A stretch of DNA of 64,000 bases, from NCBI GenBank assembly GCA_021772055.1, contig JAETNR010000007.1:1-64000 (forward strand), given 5' to 3'. A model generated the notes under the pieces. It saw nothing but the letters and a program-made list of their open reading frames with translations. It was not told where the DNA came from and ran no database searches. The position numbers and the translations under genes are program-made. The stretch comes from Blautia sp. (GTDB lineage: Bacteria; Bacillota; Clostridia; Lachnospirales; Lachnospiraceae). How positions within the stretch are numbered: the stretch's first letter is position 1; the number at the start of each line of letters is the position of its first letter. Shown here piece after piece: positions 8,024 to 15,584 of the stretch.

Positions 8024-8785
8024 ATGTTTACGGAAGAAAGGCAGGAGGCAATCCTAAAGATGCTGCGGGAAAACGGGAAGGTGAAAGTGCGCTCTTTAAG
8101 CGAGACATTTCTTGTGACAGAAGACTGTATCCGTAAGGACCTGAAAGCACTGGAAAAAGGCGGACATTTGAAACGCACCTATGGAGGTGCCATTTTGTCC
8201 GGGGATTATCCTCTGGAGCGGGATGTAATTGACCGCAGAAGTGTCAATGTAGAGAAAAAGGATATAATTGCCAAAAAAGCATTTAACCTCATTAAAGATA
8301 ATGAAACTATTTTTCTGGATATCTCCACCAGCAACATTAAGCTTGCAAAACTGCTGGCGGAATCCGGAAGGCGTCTTGTGGTTGTAAGCAATATGATTGA
8401 TATTCTTCAGATTCTGGCAGCTTCCTCTGTGATTACGGCGGTGGGAACCGGCGGGATCATGTACCGTACAGTAAACGGATTCATGGGCTCCGCGGCGATC
8501 GAGGTGCTCAGACAGTACAGTTTCGACCGGGCATTTATCGGAACCTGCGGGCTGGATATGACAGACATGTCTGTGACTACTTTTGGAGTAGAAGATGGAC
8601 TTACCAAGAAGGGGGCCATGGCCAGCAGCAGGCATAACTATCTGGTCATGGAGAAGGATAAATTTTATTTTAACGATTCCTATAAATTTGCCCATCTGGA
8701 CGATATTGACGGCATTGTGACAGATGAAGCTCCCGATCCTGCTACCATTGGCGCGCTGGAGTCTGCAGGTGTGCAGTTATACTAA
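8024..8785 (+). CDS. DeoR family transcriptional regulator
   Basis: Cytoplasmic DNA-binding regulator, 253 residues from the ATG at 8024, chosen because GGGAGG lies 7 bases upstream and the DeoR fold begins here (MFTEERQEAILKMLREN). The N-terminal winged helix ends in LKRTYGGAIL. The C-terminal DeoR sensor domain has the sugar-phosphate-isomerase-like DISTSN and GTGGIMYRT segments, so a phosphorylated sugar effector is likely. The neighbours give no sugar operon: the next gene is a transglutaminase-like protein with its own promoter. Confidence 0.88.
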   Translation: MFTEERQEAILKMLRENGKVKVRSLSETFLVTEDCIRKDLKALEKGGHLKRTYGGAILSGDYPLERDVIDRRSVNVEKKDIIAKKAFNLIKDNETIFLDISTSNIKLAKLLAESGRRLVVVSNMIDILQILAASSVITAVGTGGIMYRTVNGFMGSAAIEVLRQYSFDRAFIGTCGLDMTDMSVTTFGVEDGLTKKGAMASSRHNYLVMEKDKFYFNDSYKFAHLDDIDGIVTDEAPDPATIGALESAGVQLY

Positions 8786-8841
8786 GGAAACAGAAAAATG
8801 ATAAAAAACAGGACAAAACAATATTAAACAATTTAAAATAA

Positions 8842-8870
8842 TTGACAGAGAAGGGGAAAAGCGATACAAT
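8842..8870 (+). promoter_or_regulatory. strong promoter of the transglutaminase-like gene
   Basis: Consensus TTGACA (8842-8847), a 17-base spacer and TACAAT (8865-8870), about 60 bases before the ATG at 8932. AT-rich DNA precedes it. Confidence 0.8.
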
Positions 8871-8931
8871 TAGTCAGAACAAGACGGGGATCCCTGTGAA
8901 ACAGCAGGTGTATGAGAAGGAGGAAATCATC

Positions 8932-11367
8932 ATGTTTTTGGAGAAAAGCAGAGCGGTAATCATACAGGAATTTGAGGAATTTTGCAGAAACCTGCCAAAA
9001 CCGGCAGAGGAAATTCAAAAAGAGCTGCAGACTTTGGATGAGGACACGGCTCTCGTGATGAAATTTTATTATGCAAATATGCCCTATAGTGATGTATACA
9101 ATTATTCTTTTTCTACATATCTTGATTTTGCGCAGCACGGAGTTTATCTCTGGAATCATTTTCCCTACTGCAGGGAAATGCCGGAGGATATTTTCCTGGG
9201 AGATGTTTTACATTATCGCATTAATGAAGAGGAAATCAAACCCTGCCGTAAAGTATTCTGCGAAAAAATCTCGCAGAGGATTCAGGGAATGACCATGGAA
9301 AAGGCTGCCTTGGAGGTAAATTACTGGTGTGCAGAAGAAATGACATACCAGTCTACAGATGAACGTACCAGTTCTGCGTGGGATTCCTATGTGAAGGGAT
9401 TTGGACGCTGCGGGGAGGAATCCGTGTTCGGGGTGAACGCCCTTCGAAGTGTGGGAATTCCTGCGAGACAGGTTTATGTGCCGAGATGGGCACATTGTGA
9501 TGACAATCACGCCTGGGTTGAGGTTTGGTGTGACGGAGAATGGCATTATCTGGGAGCGTGTGAGCCGGAAGCGGTTTTGGACAGGGGATGGTTTACCAGT
9601 GCATCTTCCCGTGCTATGATGGTGCATTCCCGCAGTTTCTATGCAGGCAGCGACGGAGATGCCGAGCGTACAGAGGATATTGCAGTGATCCGGAATCAGC
9701 TTGCAAGATATGCTGACACGAAAAGGATCACCATCCGGGTGGAGGATCTGGACGGCTGTCCTGTAGAAGGAGCCAAAGTGAAGGCTGAAGTGCTGAATTA
9801 TTCGGAATTCTTCCCGATTGCAGAGAGAGTAACAGGACCGGATGGAAGTGCGGAACTTGAGACAGGTCTGGGAATTCTGCATATTCTGGCGGTTTTTCAG
9901 GGAGAATCGGGAGAATGCTTTATCAATACCAATACGGAAGATGGTTGCTGCTGTATTTTGGGAGAAGAAAGGACGGAAGATGTATGGGTGGAGTTTGATA
10001 TGGCAGCACCTGTGGATTCCGTGAAAAATTCCAGGATCGTAACCCGCGAACAGGAAGCAGAGAATACCCGGCGTTTTGCAGAAGCATCTGAAATACGTAA
10101 AAAGAAAACAGAGGCTTTCCGCCCTGTGTGGATGGATTCCTTCCTTGCTGACCATCCGGAAAAGGCCGAAAAATATATGTCCGTATTGTCCGAAAAGGAC
10201 AGGCAGGATGCCGATCCGGACGTGCTTATGGAGCATTATAAGGAAGCTGAAATTTACAAAACCCGCTACCCGGAGGAGATATTCCTTCACTATGTATGGA
10301 ACCCAAGAATTGAATTTGAGGTGTTGACAAAATGGCGCCGCACCATTCTGGAATACTTCAGCGGTGAGCAGAAAGAAATATTCCGGAAAAATCCAAAAGA
10401 GATCTGGAACTGGATTGAGGCTAATATGAAATCCAGGCCGGAACGGGAACGCCGGACAATTTATACAGTGCCGTCATCCGCTTTAAAGCTGGGATATGCG
10501 GAAATGCGCTCCAGGCGCGTGCTGTTTACGGCAATTGCAAGGACATTGGGGATTCCGGCCAGGCTTAATAAAACGGACAGTGCTATGGAATATTGGGAGA
10601 ACGGGACATTCGTAAGAGTGCTGCAGGAATGTGAGAAAGATGCTTATCTTACAGTGACAGGAGAAGAGACGATTACCTGGAGTTACTTTCAGAACTGGTC
10701 TTTGGCGAAGCTTTCAGAGGATGGCTACCATTCTCTGGGACTTTGGGATGTCCGTATGGAGCAGGGAAGCCTTAAATTAAATTTGGAGTCAGGAGAGTAC
10801 AGGCTTCTGACAGCCAATCGGCTGCCGACCGGAAATATTTTTGGAAAATATTATGACTTTGGGCTTGCAAAGGGAGAACATAAGGAAATCTGTCTTGAGA
10901 TGCGGGAAGCGTGCCTTGCAGATATGCTGCAGACCCACAGCATCCCGGACTATGACCTTATGGATGCGAAAGGACAAGCGCATTCTGTCGGAGAGCTGAC
11001 AGAAGGTGGCAGGCGGATTCTCTTCTGGCTGGAAGTCAGCAAAGAGCCTACAGAGCACATTTTAAATGAACTCATGGAAATGCAGAAGGAATTTATTCCT
11101 TGTCAGGCTCAGCTCCTGTTTATTGTCAGGACTCCGGAAGACCTGAAGGATCCAACCCTTTCAAAATGCAGAAAAATCCTGCCGGAAGTTCAGGTTCTTT
11201 ATGACACCTTCGGAAAAGATCTGGAAATGACCGCCAGAAGGATGTATGTGGCTCCTGATAAACTGCCCCTCCTGGTAGTGACAGATGGCTCGGCCACAGG
11301 ATTATTTGCTGCAAGCGGATATTCCGTGGGAATGGCAGATATGCTTATGAGAGTTTTGAAAAGCTGA
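8932..11367 (+). CDS. large transglutaminase-like cysteine protein with thioredoxin-like tail
   Basis: 811 residues from the ATG at 8932, set by AAGGAGG 7 bases upstream. A transglutaminase-like core spans about 110-240, with Cys160 in GRCGEES, His193 in NHAWVEVW and Glu211 in GACEPE as the likely triad; family members more often have Asp in third place. A carboxypeptidase-regulatory-like beta domain follows (about 260-340). After a charged helical region and a second alpha/beta part, the last ~120 residues look like a thioredoxin/redoxin fold without the Cys pair. There is no signal peptide, so it is probably cytoplasmic. Substrate unknown; protease, amidase or crosslinking roles are open. 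Confidence 0.75.
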   Translation: MFLEKSRAVIIQEFEEFCRNLPKPAEEIQKELQTLDEDTALVMKFYYANMPYSDVYNYSFSTYLDFAQHGVYLWNHFPYCREMPEDIFLGDVLHYRINEEEIKPCRKVFCEKISQRIQGMTMEKAALEVNYWCAEEMTYQSTDERTSSAWDSYVKGFGRCGEESVFGVNALRSVGIPARQVYVPRWAHCDDNHAWVEVWCDGEWHYLGACEPEAVLDRGWFTSASSRAMMVHSRSFYAGSDGDAERTEDIAVIRNQLARYADTKRITIRVEDLDGCPVEGAKVKAEVLNYSEFFPIAERVTGPDGSAELETGLGILHILAVFQGESGECFINTNTEDGCCCILGEERTEDVWVEFDMAAPVDSVKNSRIVTREQEAENTRRFAEASEIRKKKTEAFRPVWMDSFLADHPEKAEKYMSVLSEKDRQDADPDVLMEHYKEAEIYKTRYPEEIFLHYVWNPRIEFEVLTKWRRTILEYFSGEQKEIFRKNPKEIWNWIEANMKSRPERERRTIYTVPSSALKLGYAEMRSRRVLFTAIARTLGIPARLNKTDSAMEYWENGTFVRVLQECEKDAYLTVTGEETITWSYFQNWSLAKLSEDGYHSLGLWDVRMEQGSLKLNLESGEYRLLTANRLPTGNIFGKYYDFGLAKGEHKEICLEMREACLADMLQTHSIPDYDLMDAKGQAHSVGELTEGGRRILFWLEVSKEPTEHILNELMEMQKEFIPCQAQLLFIVRTPEDLKDPTLSKCRKILPEVQVLYDTFGKDLEMTARRMYVAPDKLPLLVVTDGSATGLFAASGYSVGMADMLMRVLKS

Positions 11368-11378
11368 ATAATTATGAC

Positions 11379-11431
11379 AGCCTGTATTCGCATCCGCCGG
11401 GAATTACAGCGGCTGCGGATACAGGCTTTTT
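11379..11431 (+). terminator. terminator after the transglutaminase-like gene
   Basis: A long, slightly imperfect inverted repeat (outer arms 11379-11387 and 11419-11427, continuing inward for about 19 bp) ends in TTTTT. Confidence 0.8.
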
Positions 11432-11444
11432 GGAGGCGAGACAT

Positions 11445-11657
11445 ATGTTGTTTCACAAAAGCAGAAAAAAAGACCAGAAAACCTTTGACAGAACCATTAT
11501 GGTTCCTGTGGTGCGGGCCAGTATTTGTACAGGAGAGCGCGTGGCCGGCTTTCAGAATATTTCCACCGGGAAATTTGACGAGGTGACGCTGATCCGTATT
11601 GAAGTGATCAATAGTTATACGCGCCCTCATATCTGGGACAATATCCCTTCTTTTTAG
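11445..11657 (+). CDS. short conserved-looking protein, probably truncated
   Basis: 70 codons from an ATG 8 bases after GGAGG. The first ~50 residues (basic start, then IMVPVVRASICTGERVAGF and a GKFDEV segment) look like a real small protein I have seen in Lachnospiraceae genomes (memory, not a search). The last ~19 residues read into DNA that codes on the other strand for the cysteine-rich gene ending at 11608. That tail looks unnatural, so the original 3' end may have been lost. Function unknown. Confidence 0.5.
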   Translation: MLFHKSRKKDQKTFDRTIMVPVVRASICTGERVAGFQNISTGKFDEVTLIRIEVINSYTRPHIWDNIPSF

Positions 11658-11787
11658 ACAAATTTCTGCACTGGCTGCAGCGGTCACAGAACTCTTTCTG
11701 ATAACAGGTGGCACAACTGCAGTCCTTACAGGCATCACGGTCATAACCTGTGATATTGGCTGCCTGATTCTTTTTTTCATTTTCCAT
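11608..11787 (-). CDS. small cysteine-rich protein (59 residues)
   Basis: An ATG at 11787 follows AAAGGAGG on the minus strand and opens a 59-codon frame. Eight cysteines lie in the last 40 residues with spacing CxxCxCxxCx5CxxCxxCx9C (positions 20, 23, 25, 28, 34, 37, 40, 50), the pattern of a metal- or Fe-S-binding peptide. It starts 18 bases after the methyltransferase-like gene at 11806, so both probably share one mRNA. The frame overlaps the convergent gene at 11445 by 50 bases. Length below 60 residues explains why simple ORF callers would miss it. Function unknown. Confidence 0.75.
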   Translation of the reverse strand: MENEKKNQAANITGYDRDACKDCSCATCYQKEFCDRCSQCRNLSKKKGYCPRYEGAYNY

Positions 11788-11805
11788 ATGTAGGTTCCTC
11801 CTTTC

Positions 11806-12666
11806 TTAAAGAGCCTCCCAGCGTCCGGAAGCACCACAGGGCAGAACCAGTCCGTTGGAGGATACAGGGAGACCGATTTCCTGAGAATCTACCTTTCCGG
11901 GGAAGCGTTTCATTTCCGTAGCCAGCATGTATGTCAATACCGCCGGCGCAAGTCCGGTAGTATAGGAATTGATCAGGAAAAATAATGGCTGGTCGCTTAA
12001 AATCTGCGTGCACAATTTAATCAGAGGATGAATGGCATCCTCGATTTTCCAGATTTCGCCTTTGGGTCCCCGTCCGTAGGAGGGCGGATCCATAATAATG
12101 GCATCATAGCGGTTTCCACGGCGGATTTCCCGCTCTACAAATTTCACGCAGTCGTCTACCAGCCAGCGAATAGGTGCATCCCCCAGGCCGGATGCTGCCG
12201 CATTTTCTTTGGCCCAGGTAACCATGCCCTTAGAGGCATCCACATGGGTAACCGCTGCTCCCGCTGACGCTGCTGCCAAAGTAGCGCCGCCTGTATAGGC
12301 AAACAGATTCAAAACCCTGACAGGACGCCCCGCACTGCGGATTTTTTCTCCAAACCAGTCCCAGTTTACTGCCTGCTCCGGAAAGAGGCCTGTGTGTTTA
12401 AAACTAAAAGGTTTCAAATGAAAGGTTAAATTTTTATAGTGAATATCCCATTGCTCCGGGAGATGGAAAAATTCCCATTCTCCGCCGCCCTTTTTACTGC
12501 GGTGATAATGTCCGTTCATTTTTTTCCATCCATTGTCTTTCTTAGGGGTATCCCAGATTACCTGGGGATCCGGCCTCACCAGGAGAAAATCTCCCCACCT
12601 TTCCAGCTTCTCTCCGCAGGAGGTATCAATTACTTCATATTCTTTCCATCCGTCAGCAATCCACAT
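11806..12666 (-). CDS. class I SAM-dependent methyltransferase, RlmI-like
   Basis: 286 residues from the ATG at 12666; an in-frame ATG at 12786 lacks a ribosome binding site, while GAGAGGAA precedes 12666. The Rossmann SAM-binding motif I is LNLFAYTGGATLAAA, and motif IV is MDPPSYGRG, as in the RlmI/RlmK group acting on 23S rRNA. The N-terminal PUA domain of RlmI is absent. A catalytic Cys of the m5C type is not evident near the C-terminal INSYTTG segment, so the modified base is uncertain. The cysteine-rich small gene follows in the same direction. Confidence 0.75.
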   Translation of the reverse strand: MWIADGWKEYEVIDTSCGEKLERWGDFLLVRPDPQVIWDTPKKDNGWKKMNGHYHRSKKGGGEWEFFHLPEQWDIHYKNLTFHLKPFSFKHTGLFPEQAVNWDWFGEKIRSAGRPVRVLNLFAYTGGATLAAASAGAAVTHVDASKGMVTWAKENAAASGLGDAPIRWLVDDCVKFVEREIRRGNRYDAIIMDPPSYGRGPKGEIWKIEDAIHPLIKLCTQILSDQPLFFLINSYTTGLAPAVLTYMLATEMKRFPGKVDSQEIGLPVSSNGLVLPCGASGRWEAL

Positions 12667-12796
12667 GGTCGTATGGTTCCTCTCTATATTTATACAAAAT
12701 ATGGCTATGTCTGAAACGCCAAATATCCCAAAGCACAGCCATAATATGGAGCCACCCGCAAGCGACTCCATCGCTTCAGGACTCATCGTTAATACT

Positions 12797-12824
12797 ATAA
12801 TATCACAGAACCGGAAATAGTCAA
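12797..12824 (-). promoter_or_regulatory. promoter of the methyltransferase-like gene (minus strand)
   Basis: Read on the minus strand: TTGACT (12824-12819), 16-base spacer, TATTAT (12802-12797). The leader to the ATG at 12666 is about 125 bases. Confidence 0.6.
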
Positions 12825-12840
12825 ATAAAACATTCAGGCT

Positions 12841-13761
12841 TTATTTGGAAGCCTTTCTTAATACATCAAGTTCTTTCCTGATAAGGATAAGTTCCTGCTC
12901 TATGCTGGAAGCTTTTTTTTCTGCGTTGTCGGCTCTTTCCTTTGCATTGCAAGCTTCTTTTTGGGCATTACTGGCTCTTTTCTCTGCATCTTCTGCTCTT
13001 TTTTCCGCAGCATCAGCTCTTTGGCGTTCCCGTTCTGTATTTGCCTGTTCTTCTCTGCGTCCCTGTCGGATAAGCATTTCTTCCCGTTCAAAAATTTTCA
13101 TATATTCCAGTGACACCTCCTCATCCTGCTTCACTGTCTTTACCATCTCATGGATATGGAGCAGCGTTTCATTTACTGCATTTTCTTCTTTGGTATCCTC
13201 CATATAATGAAGAAACTGTCTGAGCTTTTCAGGAGGATTTCCCTTTGTTCCCTTTGTGTATAGGAAGATAGTTCTGGCACCGTCCTCATAAGGCATGGAA
13301 GGAACCTCTTCACACATATTGCGAATGGTATAAACCATGCGGTTTTCCCGGAACGGGTCATCCGGCATGATCATAATGACACAGACCCGCTTTAACGAAT
13401 GGTAATCTTCTCCGGATTTCAGACTTTTAGAATCTATTTTAGCATGGTAAAACCGAACTCGTAACGGCAAGGCTTCCAGTGACTCTGCATCTGTTTTTCT
13501 ATCCGGTTCCACATCATAGACAACCGCCTTATTGTCCGGAAGTTCCTCTTCAAGGTAGACATCCAGACGCGCTCCATGCTTGTCCGTATCGGTTCCGTAA
13601 TAGATTTTTTGAGGGATTACGGTAAGACTGCCGAATTCCCTTTCGAAGATGGTTTTCAAAAGTTCTCCGATAAAATCTTCCCCGATTCCAGGGTAGGTAA
13701 CCATACTTCCAAACAAAAAGTCATCTAATAAATTCAATTCTTCCAGTGTCCTTTTGGGCAT
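12841..13761 (-). CDS. Rpn/PD-(D/E)XK nuclease family protein with heptad-repeat tail
   Basis: 306 residues from the ATG at 13761; a second ATG two codons upstream is too close to AAAGGAG. The start PKRTLEELNLLDDFLFGSMV is typical of the Rpn (YhgA-like, 'PD-(D/E)XK nuclease family transposase') group, and ARLDVYLEE followed by VVYDVEPD supplies the likely catalytic Asp and Glu. Residues about 240-290 are five near-perfect seven-residue repeats of the type xxAEKRA, a coiled coil. Rpn proteins promote RecA-independent recombination. It is not an active transposon by itself: no terminal repeats are visible. Confidence 0.8.
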   Translation of the reverse strand: MPKRTLEELNLLDDFLFGSMVTYPGIGEDFIGELLKTIFEREFGSLTVIPQKIYYGTDTDKHGARLDVYLEEELPDNKAVVYDVEPDRKTDAESLEALPLRVRFYHAKIDSKSLKSGEDYHSLKRVCVIMIMPDDPFRENRMVYTIRNMCEEVPSMPYEDGARTIFLYTKGTKGNPPEKLRQFLHYMEDTKEENAVNETLLHIHEMVKTVKQDEEVSLEYMKIFEREEMLIRQGRREEQANTERERQRADAAEKRAEDAEKRASNAQKEACNAKERADNAEKKASSIEQELILIRKELDVLRKASK

Positions 13762-13920
13762 ATGCATTCTCCTTTCTTTTGGGGCGGAAAGGAAAAACAT
13801 ATGTGATGGAGCCTTTGGAAAACTCTTTACGACGTCAGGTCCTTTTCCGCCATGTTTGCGTTGTATTCATATGGGGAAATAGCACCGAATGGTATAGAGT
13901 ATTCCCAGATATGTAAGTTC

Positions 13921-13949
13921 ATTGTAGCAAGGTTTCTGTTGAGTGTCAA
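13921..13949 (-). promoter_or_regulatory. promoter of the Rpn-family gene (minus strand)
   Basis: On the minus strand TTGACA (13949-13944), 17-base spacer, TACAAT (13926-13921). The roughly 155-base leader contains a near-perfect inverted repeat (about 13782-13792 with 13842-13853). Confidence 0.75.
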
Positions 13950-13990
13950 TACAGAAAAGAACAAATCGTTCGACACTGTCCCGAACTGGC

Positions 13991-14245
13991 TACAATACAA
14001 GGGGCAGGGAAGGGCATCCGGGTTTCTGTCTCCGGCAGACTGCGGTTTCGGAGCGTAAGAAACAGTAAGTTCCCTGCACTTCTGCTAAAAACGTTCAGAA
14101 AATCCGTGAACTCGCCTGCGGCTCATACAGCACGGATTTTTTGAACAACGCAGAAGCACAGCGAACTAACTGTTTCTAATGCTCCTGCAAATGCAGTCTG
14201 CCGGAGACAGAAACCCGGATGCCCTTCCCCGCCCCTTGTATTGTA
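13991..14245. repeat. long palindromic element, copy A
   Basis: About 255 bases form one large inverted repeat. The outer 53 bases on each side match with a single mismatch. The inner parts are imperfect, and the centre forms its own hairpin (AAAATCCGTG / CACGGATTTT) with a loop containing CTCGCCTGCGGCTCA. The inner ~150 bases are homologous, in the opposite orientation, to copy B at 15171, while the outer arms are unrelated. It begins 12 bases after the stop of the GNAT gene and has no ORF. It may be a MITE-like or REP-like intergenic element. Confidence 0.85.
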
Positions 14246-14257
14246 ACCCGAGCCGTT

Positions 14258-15028
14258 TTACTCATTCATTTCATCTACCAGTTTCTTCGGCTTCACCGTC
14301 ATTTCCACCCACGCCGGAGAAAACCCGCTCTTAATCGCATTCTTCGCTGACCGTACATTGGACCATGCACAGCAGTAAAAAGGAACTTTATCTCGTTCCA
14401 GAGCTTCCATAGCCAAATTACTGGTAAGCGAAGCAGCAATCCCTCTTTTCCGATAAGCGGGCAGCACATCCACCCCAATCTGCCACATATCATCACAATC
14501 AGCAGAACACCCTGCCAAACCAACCAGCCGCCCTCCATCATATGCTCCAACTCCCAGAACATCCAATTCTTTTCGCACTTCACACAGCGCATTCCCCCAT
14601 TCCGGCAAATACAAATCCGCAAAATCCTCCTGCCCCAGAACCCTGATCTCAAAATCACAAGATAAACGCCCGATCCTCCTCATATCCGGCAGAAAGTACT
14701 CAGCCATAAAACAAACACTCTGCCCGTATTCCTTCATCCTGCTCTCAAGCCAATGCATATTCGGTGTTTCAAAGCAATGAAAAAAAGAAAACTTATCAAT
14801 ATACTCTTCCACGATTCCCCTATACTCCTCCTTAACGGAAGCCACGATGTTATTCCCATAAGAAACCAGATTACAAGCCACCGGCTCCTTATAATACTTC
14901 CTCGCCAATGCACCAATCTCGGAATGAACAACAACATTATCTTCCCTAAAAAAATCCTCCGCACAACAATTAATATCCAATGCAGACTGCCTCACAGCAA
15001 TTTCTAAAACTTCCTGATTAGAAAACAT
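14258..15028 (-). CDS. GNAT family N-acetyltransferase
   Basis: 256 residues from the ATG at 15028, 8 bases after GGGGGAGG; a GTG 18 bases upstream overlaps that site. The C-terminal half is a GNAT fold: DDMWQIGVDVLPAYRKRGIA is the acetyl-CoA-binding motif A, followed by the PFYCCAWSN and AIKSGF segments. The N-terminal 120 residues are a separate domain seen in GNAT proteins of this two-domain type. The acceptor is unknown. The gene is alone and is bracketed by palindromic elements A and B. Confidence 0.85.
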   Translation of the reverse strand: MFSNQEVLEIAVRQSALDINCCAEDFFREDNVVVHSEIGALARKYYKEPVACNLVSYGNNIVASVKEEYRGIVEEYIDKFSFFHCFETPNMHWLESRMKEYGQSVCFMAEYFLPDMRRIGRLSCDFEIRVLGQEDFADLYLPEWGNALCEVRKELDVLGVGAYDGGRLVGLAGCSADCDDMWQIGVDVLPAYRKRGIAASLTSNLAMEALERDKVPFYCCAWSNVRSAKNAIKSGFSPAWVEMTVKPKKLVDEMNE

Positions 15029-15044
15029 CCCGATATCCTCCCCC

Positions 15045-15072
15045 ACTATATTTTAAGCTAACTCCTTAACAA
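15045..15072 (-). promoter_or_regulatory. promoter of the GNAT gene (minus strand)
   Basis: Minus strand TTGTTA (15072-15067), 16-base spacer, TATAGT (15050-15045), very close to the gene's ribosome binding site. Confidence 0.5.
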
Positions 15073-15170
15073 GTCCTCATTTATATTACATATTTCCCCC
15101 ATTACTCTATCACAATCCCCCCAAAAATACTACCCTAATCCCAAATCCACCTACCGCCATCCAACCCACA

Positions 15171-15431
15171 GATACAGAGGGAGGCAGAGGGGAGGCGGGG
15201 AGGGAGACCTGGAGAGATTGGGGGGCTTGTGCAGGAGTGCCGGAAATCGTTAGTTCGCCGTACTTCTGCGTTGGCAGAAAACTCTGTGCTGTCTGAGCCG
15301 CAGGCGAGTTCACAGAGTTTTCTGACGCTTTTAGCAGAAGCACGGGGGACTTACGATTTCCCGCGCTCCGGAACCGCTCCCCAATCTCTCCAGTTCTCCC
15401 TCCCCGCCTCCCCTCTGCCTCCCTCTGTATC
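15171..15431. repeat. long palindromic element, copy B
   Basis: About 261 bases. The outer ~53 bases on each side match with one mismatch and are almost all purine on one strand, including four G runs that fit a G-quadruplex motif at 15179-15204. The inner region shares the conserved halves of copy A (the GTTAGTTCGC, CTTCTGCG and GAGCCGCAGGCGAGTT blocks), inverted relative to A. It has no ORF. It lies between the divergent promoters of the GNAT gene and the aminotransferase. Confidence 0.85.
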
Positions 15432-15477
15432 GTCCCTCCCTTCCCCCCATTCCTCTCACTTTAATTCCCTAAAACAC

Positions 15478-15507
15478 TTGACAACCACGATTTCACCATA
15501 CTACAAT
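15478..15507 (+). promoter_or_regulatory. promoter of the aminotransferase gene
   Basis: TTGACA (15478-15483), 18-base spacer, TACAAT (15502-15507), about 78 bases before the start codon. Confidence 0.75.
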
Positions 15508-15584
15508 GAATAAGATATACAGACTTCAAATAAACTATAACAACACCACAACGCTATATCACAAGCAATACGAGGAGGAAACTT

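Noticed and set aside
9208-10290. 360-codon minus-strand frame opposite the transglutaminase-like gene
   Set aside because: Composition rich in His, Cys and Phe and no ribosome binding site; shadow of the plus-strand gene.
12667-12786. N-terminal extension of the methyltransferase-like gene from the ATG at 12786
   Set aside because: No ribosome binding site, and that ATG lies almost at the predicted transcription start; the ATG at 12666 has GAGAGGAA.
12841-14260. Palindrome A plus the Rpn-family gene as one mobile element
   Set aside because: The gene has its own promoter between it and the palindrome, and no matching terminal repeat is found on its far side.
14258-15028. GNAT gene and the two palindromes as a composite transposon
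   Set aside because: The copies are in opposite orientation, but their outer arms differ, no transposase is present and no target-site duplication was found by eye.
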